Source of the DNA: Deinococcus sp. QL22
GTDB taxonomy: Bacteria; Deinococcota; Deinococci; Deinococcales; Deinococcaceae
Assembly (NCBI RefSeq): GCF_023370075.1
Contig: NZ_CP097157.1
Location: 62,001-126,000, forward strand
Reading direction: 5' to 3'
DNA length: 64,000 nucleotides
Each line of letters begins with the position of its first letter. The stretch's first letter is position 1. The notes under the pieces are model-generated. The model ran no database searches. It was given only the letters and a program-made list of their open reading frames with translations, and was not told the DNA's origin. Shown piece after piece: positions 44,824 through 53,101 of this stretch. The position numbers and the translations under genes were made by a program.

Positions 44824-45052
44824 GCTTAACTCTACATGCTAAATGCGTTGTACTTAACAACCCGTACCGGGGCATGCCCTTGATGTAGTGCAGCGAAACA
44901 GCTGCTTCATAGGGCGGCCAGTGATACCCGGGAGTGGCATCAACGGCATCGACAGCTGACGCAGCTCCCAGGTAAAAGTCCATTGGCCGCTGCTTGGTCC
45001 AGATGCGCGCAGTCAGATTGGGGCAATCACGTACGACGTCAATGATCGGCAT

Positions 45053-45123
45053 GGTGCCACTGTAGGGCTAAGATCAAGTCAGCCCGTTCTCAGCACCCTG
45101 AAGATGCACTGACGGTGGGGGGG
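45053..45123. other. Short spacer
   Basis: Upstream region of the interrupted gene. A run of nine G's at about 45116-45124 is a likely indel site. Confidence 0.3.
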
Positions 45124-45256
45124 GTGCTCTAAATAAAAGCGTCCCAGACCAAAGAGGGGTTCAGGCGTTTCCACTGCTTATCCGTGAATTCTTCGCGCCA
45201 CAGGCTAAAAAGATACTTCACTGCCCTTGGGTTCTACCCTTGGCATACGGACCCTA
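45124..45256 (-). mobile_element. IS5-family end remnant
   Basis: Matches the last 140 bp of the IS5 right copy (60250-60394), including GTGCTCTAAATAA and TTCTTCGCGCCACAG. It ends with the inverted terminal repeat ACCCTTGGCATACGGACC then CTAG at 45253-45256. The other end is lost. Confidence 0.8.
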
Positions 45257-45260
45257 GTGA

Positions 45261-45300
45261 AAGGCCCCCGCCCCAGCTTTGGCTGGCAGGCAGGGGCCTT
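45261..45300 (-). terminator. Terminator after the Ig-like lipoprotein gene
   Basis: AAGGCCCC at 45261 pairs with GGGGCCTT at 45293-45300, with an inner stem GCCCCAGC/GGCTGGC. It lies 25 bases beyond the stop of the minus-strand gene 45325-46794. A near twin is at 47127-47166. Confidence 0.75.
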
Positions 45301-45324
45301 GATCCAGTGGCCTGGAAGCAGGGG

Positions 45325-46794
45325 TCAGTACGGTTGGCTCCACACGTTCACGCGAAGAGGGTCCGGGCTGCTGTTCTTCAGATGGATGTAGATCGCGCCG
45401 TTCGGGACAAGCAGGTTGAAATCATAAAAGTCGGTGTTGTTGTAGCTGTTCTGGAAGCTTCGCTGATCTGTCCGGCTGGTTCCAAAGGTCGCGGTGAAGG
45501 TCGTGGGGCCAAAGTGGTACACCTCGTTAAAGGTGTTTCCGGTGTACCCCTCGGTGTTGATCTTGACCCACAGTTCGCCGTTCGCGGGGATAGTGACTTC
45601 TGGATTGATAAAGTAGCTGGTTGCCGAGTAATTCAGCAGCACGTCGTAGTCAACGGTAGGGGTGGACGCGGTCACGACGGTCTGATCGGTGCGGGTTTCG
45701 TTGCCCGAGCCGTCCGAGACGATGACGCTCAGGTCATGGTTGCCTGCCGTGGTGGGCACCCAGGTGGTGTTCCAGTTGCCGCTCGCGTCCATGTTGATCG
45801 CCGTGACATTGTCACTGGCGCCGTTGCTGGCGACCAGAGCGCCATCGTCATAGATCCGGAGTTCATTCACCATGACGTCATCCGTTGCCGCGCCGCTTAA
45901 CCGGCTGGAGACGCCGACTGCTGCATTGTTGATGGCATTGACCGTCAAGGTGGGCATGACCATGTCGGCCACCAGGGCGTTGGTCTGGACGGCCTTGCTG
46001 AAGTCCAGCGTGGTCGGGCCGTAGACGGCGGTGTCGGTGCCGGGGACCTGCGTCCAGGCATTGAAGCTGGCCGTGACATTCAGGGTGCTGTCCTGGGCGG
46101 TGCCGCGCGCGGTGAGGTTTACACCGATCTTGCTGCCGGCATTGTTCAGCACGGCGTCGGTGGGGTTGCCCAGGGTGTAGGTCACGTTGCCGATGTCGGT
46201 GGTGGGCACGGTCGCACTCAGGCCGCTCACGGGGGCAATCTTGGGGGACAGCTTGAGATTGAAGGTGCTGTTGGTAAACAGCAGGGGCGTGTTGGTGCTG
46301 AAGTCCAGGCTGCTGCTGGCTTTGTCGAACACTGCATGGAAGGTCAGACGCACGACCGCGCCGTCGCCCTGAATCGTGGCGGTGTTCTCGGCAGCGGGAC
46401 CGTAGGCGAGCAGGGTGCTGCCGGTCGCGGCATCCTTGGCGGCGGTTTCGAAGGAGTAGGTGCCGGCGGGCAGCAGCAGGGTCTGGTGGAAGGCATTGCT
46501 GAGGTTCAGGGTCAGGGTCTTGGTGCCCGTGCCCGTGGGGTCGAAGGTGGTGCCGTTGAAGGCCACGAGCTGGTTCTGGCTGTCACGGACGTTCACGTTG
46601 AAGAACAACGGCCCAGCGTCGCCAGTCAGGCCTTGGGCGCGCAGACCACCGAGGGCGGCAACGTCGACCTTGACCAGGGGAGCGGTGGCTCCTGGGGTGG
46701 TGACGCCGGGGGTGCCAAGGGTGTTGGTGCCGCCGCAGCTGGCGAGGATGAGGGCGAGGGACATGAACGCGAACGCAGTGGGGGTTGTACGCAC
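45325..46794 (-). CDS. Ig-like domain lipoprotein, 489 aa
   Basis: Signal FAFMSLALILASC with lipobox, then a Gly/Thr/Pro linker. The middle contains Ig/FN3-type beta domains (ADMVMPTLTVNAINNAAVGV; ELRIYDDGALVASNGASDNV; LSVIVSDGSGNETRTDQTVV). The C-terminal 110 residues (LLNYSATSYFINPEVTIPAN to VNVWSQPY) form a separate beta domain. Likely a surface-exposed binding protein. A terminator follows on its 3' side. Codon use is resident-type. Confidence 0.8.
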   Translation of the reverse strand: MRTTPTAFAFMSLALILASCGGTNTLGTPGVTTPGATAPLVKVDVAALGGLRAQGLTGDAGPLFFNVNVRDSQNQLVAFNGTTFDPTGTGTKTLTLNLSNAFHQTLLLPAGTYSFETAAKDAATGSTLLAYGPAAENTATIQGDGAVVRLTFHAVFDKASSSLDFSTNTPLLFTNSTFNLKLSPKIAPVSGLSATVPTTDIGNVTYTLGNPTDAVLNNAGSKIGVNLTARGTAQDSTLNVTASFNAWTQVPGTDTAVYGPTTLDFSKAVQTNALVADMVMPTLTVNAINNAAVGVSSRLSGAATDDVMVNELRIYDDGALVASNGASDNVTAINMDASGNWNTTWVPTTAGNHDLSVIVSDGSGNETRTDQTVVTASTPTVDYDVLLNYSATSYFINPEVTIPANGELWVKINTEGYTGNTFNEVYHFGPTTFTATFGTSRTDQRSFQNSYNNTDFYDFNLLVPNGAIYIHLKNSSPDPLRVNVWSQPY

Positions 46795-47126
46795 AGAAAC
46801 TCCTGTTCAGCTCTTTTAGAGCTGAATTGAACGGTGGCGAGAGGCCAAAGGGGAGTTGCGGTGGGCGCACCACTTGCTCGGTCTGTGCCAGGTGCCCGGA
46901 TACGGCGGCAGACGTCCTCGCGTCACAACGGGACGAGGCTCATGAGGGCTTGACTCACAAACTTCATCTTCGTCACATAGGGTGCAGCCGCGATTCTGAC
47001 CCAAACCTTACAGACCGGGTGGCGTGTTGGGGGGGGAGGAGGGGGGTAAACCTGACCGGTCTTCGCCAGACTGAGCTGGACGGCAGGGTTCAGACACCCA
47101 GAGAACACCGGACGACTCCGGCAAAA
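46795..47126. promoter_or_regulatory. Long upstream region of the Ig-like lipoprotein
   Basis: No gene. It contains the G-tract at 47029-47046 and should hold the lipoprotein promoter. Confidence 0.35.
47029..47046 (+). other. G-tract, quadruplex-capable
   Basis: Eight G's, then AGGA, then six G's, located about 240 bp upstream of the Ig-like lipoprotein start. It may fold as a G-quadruplex on the strand complementary to that gene's template; role unproven. Confidence 0.4.
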
Positions 47127-47166
47127 GGCCCCCGCCCCAGCTTCGGCTGGCAGGCGGGGGTTTTTT
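47127..47166. terminator. Bidirectional terminator
   Basis: CCCCCGCC pairs with GGCGGGGG around CCAGCTTCGGCTGG, followed by TTTTTT on the plus strand and TTTT on the minus strand. It lies just after the stop of the minus-strand gene 47170-47928. Confidence 0.8.
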
Positions 47167-47169
47167 GGT

Positions 47170-47928
47170 TTACGGGCGACCCAGCTGGCTGTTCTTCTGC
47201 TGCAGGCGGATAGTCTCTTGCTGCAGAAAAAGATTCTCCTGCTGCAGCTGCTCTATTTCTTCCTGAAGTGTTCTGAGCACCTGACGACGTTGCCGAAGCT
47301 CTCTGGCCCATCGCCAAATTTGTAGCCTTCCCAAATAAACCTCGATTATAAAAAGGCCACGTTGGCGGGCGAGCAGACCGAGGACAAATAGGCCAGGGGC
47401 ACCAATAACGCGCAACAAATCATTCGCCCAAAGTGCTTCACCGCCAAGGACACAGACTCCGATAACCACCCCATAGAGAAGGAAGGGCAGAATCAACCTT
47501 TTCATGTAGCGACGGTCATTACCCAGAGATCGTCCAAGTGAACTCACAAAGATAAGAAAGCCGAAGCCTATGCAAGGAGTTAGCAGAAATAAGGTGAAGC
47601 TAGGCCAGAAACACAGCGCTATCGGCAGAACAAGCATGGCAGTAGCAATGGGCTGTGCAAGAGCTATTTCACGTTGCACCAAGATCTTGCACAGCCCCCC
47701 GGTGACCTGCAGAGCGTAGCCAAATTTGGCCACCTTGCTCTCTTCCATATCCATGGCTTCTCCAAGCCATGGAGCGACATATTTTTCTTTGATGTCCCAA
47801 GGAACAAGCGCTCCCAACAGCCTCAACCATCCATACGCAATCTTGTCGCTGGACTCCTTGAGCAACTCCACGATGTAACCGCCGACAACAGCAAAAAACA
47901 GAGCGAGCAACGCTTCACGCATAGGCAA
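47170..47928 (-). CDS. Membrane protein with C-terminal coiled coil, 252 aa
   Basis: Hydrophobic helices at about 5-20 and four more between 95 and 190 (LVLPIALCFWPSFTLFLLTP; LILPFLLYGVVIGVCVLGG; LLRVIGAPGLFVLGLLA). Then comes a Gln-rich coiled coil (LQEEIEQLQQENLFLQQETI). Its start overlaps the 3' end of the PadR gene by 14 bases, so the two are translationally coupled. Partner of a PadR regulator; role unknown. Confidence 0.75.
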   Translation of the reverse strand: MPMREALLALFFAVVGGYIVELLKESSDKIAYGWLRLLGALVPWDIKEKYVAPWLGEAMDMEESKVAKFGYALQVTGGLCKILVQREIALAQPIATAMLVLPIALCFWPSFTLFLLTPCIGFGFLIFVSSLGRSLGNDRRYMKRLILPFLLYGVVIGVCVLGGEALWANDLLRVIGAPGLFVLGLLARQRGLFIIEVYLGRLQIWRWARELRQRRQVLRTLQEEIEQLQQENLFLQQETIRLQQKNSQLGRP

Positions 47929-48211
47929 CCTCAGAAAACATTTGGCGCAGTTCGCCGACGTGCTCGTTCAAGTAGGCTCGGCCTTCTTTCGAGATGTGAT
48001 AGTAGCGGCGCTGGGGCCGACCAGCTTGCTTGGGATCAATGTCCTCCAAAGCGCTGGAGACATATTTGCCCTGTTCCAGTCGATCCAAAAGGGCGTACAC
48101 CGTGCCGATGTTCACTTTGGCTTCTTTGCTGAGCTGTAGGGGGTAGTGGTTGGCGTCAGGGGTTCGCGACAGGATGGCAAGCACTTTAAGGATGTTGTTC
48201 GTTGGTCGCAT
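47915..48211 (-). CDS. PadR-family regulator, 98 aa
   Basis: Start MRPTNNILKVLAILSRTPDA at 48211. Winged HTH: YPLQLSKEAKVNIGTVYALL then DRLEQGKYVSSALEDIDPKQ and RRYYHISKEGRAYLNEHV, the usual PadR N-terminal domain. It probably represses the operon with the overlapping membrane gene. Independent of the PadR gene at 51366. Confidence 0.85.
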   Translation of the reverse strand: MRPTNNILKVLAILSRTPDANHYPLQLSKEAKVNIGTVYALLDRLEQGKYVSSALEDIDPKQAGRPQRRYYHISKEGRAYLNEHVGELRQMFSEVAYA

Positions 48212-48446
48212 GGTAACAATGGTAGGGCATTCTAGAAAACAATGATAGGGGGTAGAGCTCACCTTTGAGCATGCTAAGGCGCCTGCTCACGCGCTACGGC
48301 TATTGATCTGGCCGCTGGGTTCAGACGATTCTCACGGTAAAAGACGCTGAGCACAGCATTTCCAGAGTTGCCGGATAGTAATGGGCTGTGCATTTTCGGC
48401 AGGAAGTTGTAACCCGCCTGCCTGGGTTTCGGCGTATCCTGCACCT
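48212..48446. other. Intergenic region
   Basis: Upstream region of the PadR/membrane operon and of the Cys-rich small gene. I see no clear promoter pair. Confidence 0.3.
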
Positions 48447-48785
48447 ATGGCTCAGTTCATGACCGAGCGGCGCTCCACGCGTCGCGGGCGGGCAGCTTGA
48501 ACGGCCCCCTCACCGGGGTCTGACCCGTCCACATTCACCCGCGACGCGCGGGGTGAAGCCATTCGTAACCGCCATTCACAGGAGCACATTCGTCATCATC
48601 GCCAGCGCATCATTCGCCGCAGACTGCGGTACGCCTATGTGGGGGAAGCGCCTCCTAATGCCGCTTGGGGTTGGGTCTACGTCGCTCGCGGACAGGCCAG
48701 CAAGAACAACACCGTCTGTTCGTGTGGGCTGTGCCGGGCTGAGAAATACCGTGATCGGCCTCGCAAGCGGCACTGGGAGGACTAA
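48447..48785 (+). pseudogene. Small Cys-rich basic protein with an in-frame TGA
   Basis: From ATG 48447 the frame reads MAQFMTERRSTRRGRAA, then TGA at 48498-48500, then stays open to 48785: RNRHSQEHIRHHRQRIIRRR, AYVGEAPPNAAWGWVYVARG and NTVCSCGLCRAEKYRDRPRK. The CSCGLCR...RHWED end has the look of a small metal-binding, nucleic-acid-associated protein. A strong terminator starts six bases after the stop, which supports a real transcript. Either the TGA is a mutation or the real start is not ATG. Confidence 0.5.
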
Positions 48786-48790
48786 GGCAG

Positions 48791-48822
48791 AGGGGAACAG
48801 GCACGCTCCTGTTCCCCTTTCC
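48791..48822 (+). terminator. Strong Rho-independent terminator
   Basis: AGGGGAACAGG, loop CACGCT, CCTGTTCCCCT then TTCC. Eleven paired bases directly after the Cys-rich gene. Confidence 0.85.
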
Positions 48823-49201
48823 TCTGTTGGTGCTGATCGCCCAGACTGCAGCATGTTCGGGCAGCTGCTGAGCGTAACGTACAGAAATGAGGCGCGTGGC
48901 AGAATACCAGCGCCTGACTTGACTCGTGTCTATAGTCTGTGCGACTGACCAACGATGTGAACGCTTAAGGCTGTTGTTGCTTGCATAGTAGATGAATGAG
49001 TTTTTTCGGCGAGTCCGTGCCAGCGATTTCGATCACAGTGCCGATATTGCTCGTGCTGCACACCTTTATTCAGTGGCCCCTGAATTTCCCCGAAGTACAA
49101 TTAGTGGAGCGTCAACAAAGGTGTGTCAGGTTGATCAGGGCGTTGCTTGCTGAAGCTATGGCAAGCTGAGAGGACGTATGCGCCCTCCTTTCGTGTTCTC
49201 C
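48823..49201. other. Intergenic with an IS982-type remnant at 49059-49103
   Basis: TTCAGTGGCCCCTGAATTTC then CCCGAAGTACAATTA at 49065-49100 matches 17524-17560 just before the IS982 transposase fragment. Otherwise no gene is seen. Confidence 0.55.
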
Positions 49202-49507
49202 CTACGAGACCACAACGAGCATCTGCGACTCGGCCAGCGCCAGATCCACATGCGAGGGAATCAGATCCAGCCCATGCACCCGCACCGGATCAGGCAGGTC
49301 GGCGCCTTCCACCGCCACCGGGTAGGCCGTGCCCTGAACCTGTACGCCACTCACCCCCAGCCAGCCCGTCAGGTTGGCCTGAGGATCGAGGTCGATCAGG
49401 AGCACCCGCGCCCCGGCAGCCGCGAGTTCGGCCCCCACGTCGCGGGTCAGGCTGGTTTTGCCGCCCCCGCCCGCATGATTGAAGAAGGTCAAGGTTTTGA
49501 AAGGCAT
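49202..49507 (-). pseudogene. ParA/MinD-type ATPase, 3' truncated
   Basis: Walker-type partition ATPases segregate plasmids or chromosomes. The deviant Walker A is [20 protein letters not shown] and Walker A' is [18 protein letters not shown], as in ParA. The frame ends after about 100 residues ([12 protein letters not shown]) instead of 220-260, and no ParB follows. Remnant of a replicon's partition locus, or a lost gene. Confidence 0.8.
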
Positions 49508-49539
49508 CTGGCGCGAGCATACCGCGCTAGGGTGGCCTC

Positions 49540-49899
49540 ATGACCGAGGCCGAGATGCACGTCGTGGGGCAAAAGGTGATGGCTCAGCTGTGGCAGGCAG
49601 AGGCCTTCGCCATGCAGGTGAGCAGCCATACCAGCCCAGACCCCGAAGCACTAGTGTTCATGGCCCGCCAACGTGACGGCACTGGACGCTCTGCACGGGC
49701 AGGCACCGTGTACGTCTCCAGAGAAGCCCTAGAGAATGACGGTGAGGCCGCCGCCCTGGAAGGCCTGGATTATCTGCTGACCCGCATGCGGATGGAAACC
49801 TTGCCCGTGTGCCCCATGACGCGCAAAGCCCCCGTTCTCGCGGTGCGCGATTCCGAGGGCATGCGGGTGATGCGGGAGGGAGACAGCCTGCCGTTCTAA
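49540..49899 (+). CDS. Hypothetical protein, 119 aa
   Basis: Soluble, Met-rich (MHVVGQKVMAQLWQAEAFAM; RMRMETLPVCPMTRKAPVLA), ending MREGDSLPF. Divergent from the ParA fragment with only 32 bases between their starts, so they shared a promoter region. Not recognised. Its codon use is resident-like. Confidence 0.6.
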   Translation: MTEAEMHVVGQKVMAQLWQAEAFAMQVSSHTSPDPEALVFMARQRDGTGRSARAGTVYVSREALENDGEAAALEGLDYLLTRMRMETLPVCPMTRKAPVLAVRDSEGMRVMREGDSLPF

Positions 49900-49903
49900 C
49901 CCC

Positions 49904-50905
49904 TCAAGGTGCTCGGCACAGCGCAATACTCACGGGTGTCGTCTTGGCTAGGTTCATGACAGTCCAACCCCCGCTGAGGCGGTTCGCCGTCCCCCTCGGA
50001 GTCAGCGTATTCTCCCCCACCTTCCAGGCCGACGTCAGGATCCGGGAAGGCTGGCCCTCCGTGTTCTGCTGCAAAAGTGCGATCACTTCCGCGCCGCTTT
50101 GCCCGGCCATCAACCCCGCACCGGCCACGACTCCCAACGCCACCTGGGGACCCGGTTTGCCGTCTTGGGTGTTGTAGCTGCTCAGAATCCCGTTCAGGCC
50201 TGCGGTCACGATCCACTGTCCATCGGGTGTAAAGGTCTGACCCGACAGGTTGTAGTTCCGAAGCGAGAATTTGGCACGCCCCTTCTGGGCGTCATACACC
50301 CGCAGGAGACCGCCCGGTGACCACTCCAGAAAGAGATGGGCTCCGCCGCCCCTGAGGTTGGAGGTGATTTGGGACGGGGTTGTCCAGGTGTTCAGCGTCT
50401 TCCCGTTGGCCAAATCGAACCAGGTGTAGGTTCGGTTGGCGTCCAGTACCAAAAGGGTCTTGCCGTCCCCAGAGAAGGTCAATGACGCAGGGCCGTCTTT
50501 GAGGGGCAACGTCTGTTTCAGTGTTCCGGTGGCCGCGTCATAAATCTTGACGGCAGGCTTGGCGTCCCAACCGCCCGCCGCCACCAGGGTGCCGTCTAGG
50601 CTGACATCCAGGGCCAGGGTGCTGCCCGTAAAGGCCTGGAGACTGCGCAGTGGTGCACTCTCCTTGGTGCACCAATTCACCTGGCCCGCAAAGTCGCCGC
50701 TGATGATGTACGGCGTAGCGCCGAGAAAGGCCTCGTGGCCTGCGCCACCGACTTTCAGGCTGACCAGGTCCCAGGTGGCCCGACAGACCGTGAGATTCAA
50801 GACCCCGTTGTGGGTGCCGAAGCGGGCGAAGACATTCTTGGCACTGAACAGGAGTTCGGAGGACGTCTGAAGGAGCGGCTGGGTACCGGGTTGCTGCAGG
50901 AGTTG
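49904..50905 (-). pseudogene. Beta-propeller protein lacking its signal peptide
   Basis: WD40-like blades: TLALDVSLDGTLVAAGGWDA, PASLTFSGDGKTLLVLDANR, SGQTFTPDGQWIVTAGLNG. The frame is open to a TGA at 50906-50908 and begins LLQTSSELLFSAKNVFARFG with no ATG; the TTG at 50800 is an unlikely start. The exported relative at 22200-24167 has a signal peptide, so this copy has lost its 5' end. Confidence 0.6.
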
Positions 50906-50908
50906 TCA

Positions 50909-51315
50909 CCTTAACTTTCAATCTGCCAGAGGGGTTCCTGAAACGAGCTGACGGGTGCTCTACTTCTAGGTCATCCCAGCTCTGGACGAAAGTTTCAAGC
51001 AGATTTATGGTAACGCTTCTCAAATGCCGCTAATCACATACGATTTTCTCTGCCTACCAGAGCTAACGGATTGCATACCGTACGAGGCGGTCGTGAGCCG
51101 AGGGTACGAAGTGACGAGCCAATGCTTTTCAAGCGCTCCCTCCGTTACTCGAAGAGGTCGTCTCTGCTCCCTCTCCAACAGTACCGACTGGCCGGCCATT
51201 CTTGACTGCCGGTCTCGCGGCGAAGCTGGATCAACCCTGAACTTCCTGTGGGCACCGGGATGACGAACCAGCTTTGTCTCTTGCTTTCCGATGTCCCTAG
51301 CTTTACTATGTCGCT
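50909..51315. other. About 400 bp, upstream of the PadR operon
   Basis: A minus frame from 51023 (MRSVTINLLETFVQSWDDLE) may be the start of a lost gene joined to the propeller fragment. Otherwise nothing is seen. Confidence 0.35.
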
Positions 51316-51332
51316 ACCTCGCAAAGCTAGGT
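51316..51332 (+). promoter_or_regulatory. PadR-operator-like dyad
   Basis: ACCTCGCAAAGCTAGGT, symmetry ACCTNGCNNNGCNAGGT, centred 42 bases before the PadR start. The orphan copy at 36885-36901 shares the flanks GCTTTAC and TCGC, which supports function. Confidence 0.6.
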
Positions 51333-51365
51333 CGCTTCTCTCCAGCGCCCCGCAAAGGACTCTCC

Positions 51366-51695
51366 ATGGACGCACAACAACTCAAAGGCCACCTTGATCT
51401 TCTTCTGCTCGCCACCCTAGAGCACTCTCCCCGTTACGGCGGTCAGATCATTGCCGATGTTCAGGCGGCCACGGACGGCTATTTCAGCCTGCGCGAAGGC
51501 ACCCTGTATCCCGCGCTCCACCGCTTAGAGAAAGCAGGCTGGATCAGCGGCGCGTTCGAGCAATTGCCACGCGGGGGCAGCCCGGTCAAGTTCTACATCC
51601 TTACCCCCAGCGGTCAGCAGGAACTGAAGGCCCAACGCGAACGCTACGAACAGTTCCGCCGCGCAATACAGGGCGTTATCGGGGGCACCGTATGA
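51366..51695 (+). CDS. PadR-family regulator, 109 aa
   Basis: Start MDAQQLKGHLDLLLLATLEH. PadR winged HTH: SPRYGGQIIADVQAATDGYF, then EGTLYPALHRLEKAGWISGA and VKFYILTPSGQQELK. Its TGA overlaps the ATG of the next gene by four bases (ATGA), so the pair is translationally coupled. Likely autoregulated through the dyad at 51316. Confidence 0.9.
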   Translation: MDAQQLKGHLDLLLLATLEHSPRYGGQIIADVQAATDGYFSLREGTLYPALHRLEKAGWISGAFEQLPRGGSPVKFYILTPSGQQELKAQRERYEQFRRAIQGVIGGTV

Positions 51696-52924
51696 ACCAC
51701 ATTGAACGCCAGATAGACCGCTACATCCGGCAGGCCACACGGGGATTACGCGGGCCACGCCGCCAAGATGCTCAACAGGAATTGCGTGGTGCACTGGAAG
51801 ACAAGATTCATCGTCACCGCTTGCTGGGGCTGGATGAACAAGCTGCCGCGACTGCTGCCCTGCGCGATTTTGGCAGCGCGTCGGCTGTTGCCCGCGACCT
51901 AAACGCCGTGCATACGTTGCCCACCGTGTACCGCAGTGTGTTGCTAGCCGGAATAGGGACACTGCTGAGCCTACAGGCGGTCGCGCAAGTACCGATGGTG
52001 CGGGCGATTCCTGATCCGCAGGTGCCGAGCAATTCGTGTGTCTTTAACGAGGCCCTGCTCAAGGAGTTGCTGCAAGCCGATGCAGAATCCATGCGGCGCA
52101 AATTAGCTCAGCCCAACGGGAAAGCTACATTTGAAGCCGAATGCCGCGCCTCGATGCCGAAGCCTTCCAACAGCTTATTGTCTCTGACTGATTTGCTCGC
52201 TGCCCTCCGCAAAGGCGGAATTATCGTGAACACTGTTCCCGGCTTTGACGGCTATCTTCAGTTGACTTTTCCAGGTCGGACGGACATTCAAGGTTTGAAT
52301 CTCAACAACGCGTCCAAGACGATTGGCGGGCAAATCTATATTCAAGCTGGTCCATTTGTACACCTTCTGAGCCGCTCCCTCCCTCTGGGAATTCAGTTGA
52401 AATTAGAGGGCCTTGAGAATCCAATTTTGAACATCGGTTCTGCTCGTGTTCAATTGGGAACACCAACGGCAAAAGTCAGAGCAACCGACTTCTATTCCTT
52501 TAGTTTGCTTGAGCAGCTCCAATCCCAGCTGACACTGGCGACAGGCACGACACTCAAAATCGCGTACATCATGGATCAAGGGGATCAGCAAGGCCATCAA
52601 CTCAAAATTGATGCCCCTGATCAGGCTTTGTTTGCCACCGTAAGCAATTCACAATTGGTAGATAAGAGGACTGCTGAAGCTCAAGAACATTACTTATTGC
52701 GGGTACGCGCAGTCAAAGGAGGGGTGTTGCCAGCCCCTACTTATCAAGGCTACTACGCTCCTGTACCCCACGTGGTCAACACGCCTGCCGAACTGATGGC
52801 CGCCACCGCCAAAGGTCAGGAAGCGGTGTTGGTGTACCGCCTCAACGCTGCCGACCTCCAAAACCTGAAACTTACAGCAGTTCCAGCGAGTACCCTCAAG
52901 CCTGTCCAGAAATACGGTCAGTAA
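51692..52924 (+). CDS. Permease-prefix-domain membrane protein, 410 aa
   Basis: The N-terminal 70 residues (RYIRQATRGLRGPRRQDAQQ; LLGLDEQAAATAALRDFGSA) match the HAAS/permease-prefix domain often encoded next to PadR genes. A single hydrophobic helix (VLLAGIGTLLSLQAVAQVP) is followed by an extracellular domain of about 300 aa, ending EAVLVYRLNAADLQNLKLTA. A C-terminal relative remains at 36440-36714. It may sense or protect the envelope. Confidence 0.75.
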   Translation: MNHIERQIDRYIRQATRGLRGPRRQDAQQELRGALEDKIHRHRLLGLDEQAAATAALRDFGSASAVARDLNAVHTLPTVYRSVLLAGIGTLLSLQAVAQVPMVRAIPDPQVPSNSCVFNEALLKELLQADAESMRRKLAQPNGKATFEAECRASMPKPSNSLLSLTDLLAALRKGGIIVNTVPGFDGYLQLTFPGRTDIQGLNLNNASKTIGGQIYIQAGPFVHLLSRSLPLGIQLKLEGLENPILNIGSARVQLGTPTAKVRATDFYSFSLLEQLQSQLTLATGTTLKIAYIMDQGDQQGHQLKIDAPDQALFATVSNSQLVDKRTAEAQEHYLLRVRAVKGGVLPAPTYQGYYAPVPHVVNTPAELMAATAKGQEAVLVYRLNAADLQNLKLTAVPASTLKPVQKYGQ

Positions 52925-53101
52925 CCTTCGTTGCCTCAGACCTAAAGGCGTGGCTGGCATCACGACCAGCATGAGGCTGTAGGCGAGCGGTTGCGTAATT
53001 TGGGCGATCAGTGGGGTGAAGAAGCAACTGCCCGACAAAAACACTGCACCCTGACAATCAGAGACTAGACTGCCTTTCACTCACACGTTCAGCCAACACC
53101 C
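52925..53101. other. Short spacer with repeat TCAGAGACTAGAC
   Basis: TCAGAGACTAGAC at about 53061 also occurs at 63406 beside an IS4 transposase fragment, so an IS end may have stood here. Confidence 0.35.

Larger units (their letters stand above)
43777..44854 (-). mobile_element. IS630-family element, 1078 bp, TA target duplication
   Basis: Terminal sequences AGTACACCGCATTTAACAT (left) and inverted AGTACAACGCATTTAGCAT (right) are flanked by TA at 43775-43776 and TA at 44855-44856, the classic IS630 target duplication. It carries two overlapping transposase frames. It looks intact and recent. Confidence 0.9.
43430..45052 (-). pseudogene. Host gene interrupted by an IS630 element
   Basis: The minus strand encodes MPIIDVVRDCPNLTARIWTK to MPRYGLL (45052-44855). 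After removing the IS630 element and one TA copy it continues in frame with GATFTPDQSGLFRVRLPECH to the stop at 43430. The rebuilt protein has about 180 aa, is soluble and ends AALNRADIELDLVPRTG-like. Family unknown; likely another immunity-type protein. Confidence 0.8.

Noticed and set aside
42523..45256. Composite transposon carrying resistance genes between IS6 and IS5
   Set aside because: The AAC(3) gene lies outside, at 36960-37754, and the enclosed DNA is an interrupted unknown gene plus IS630.
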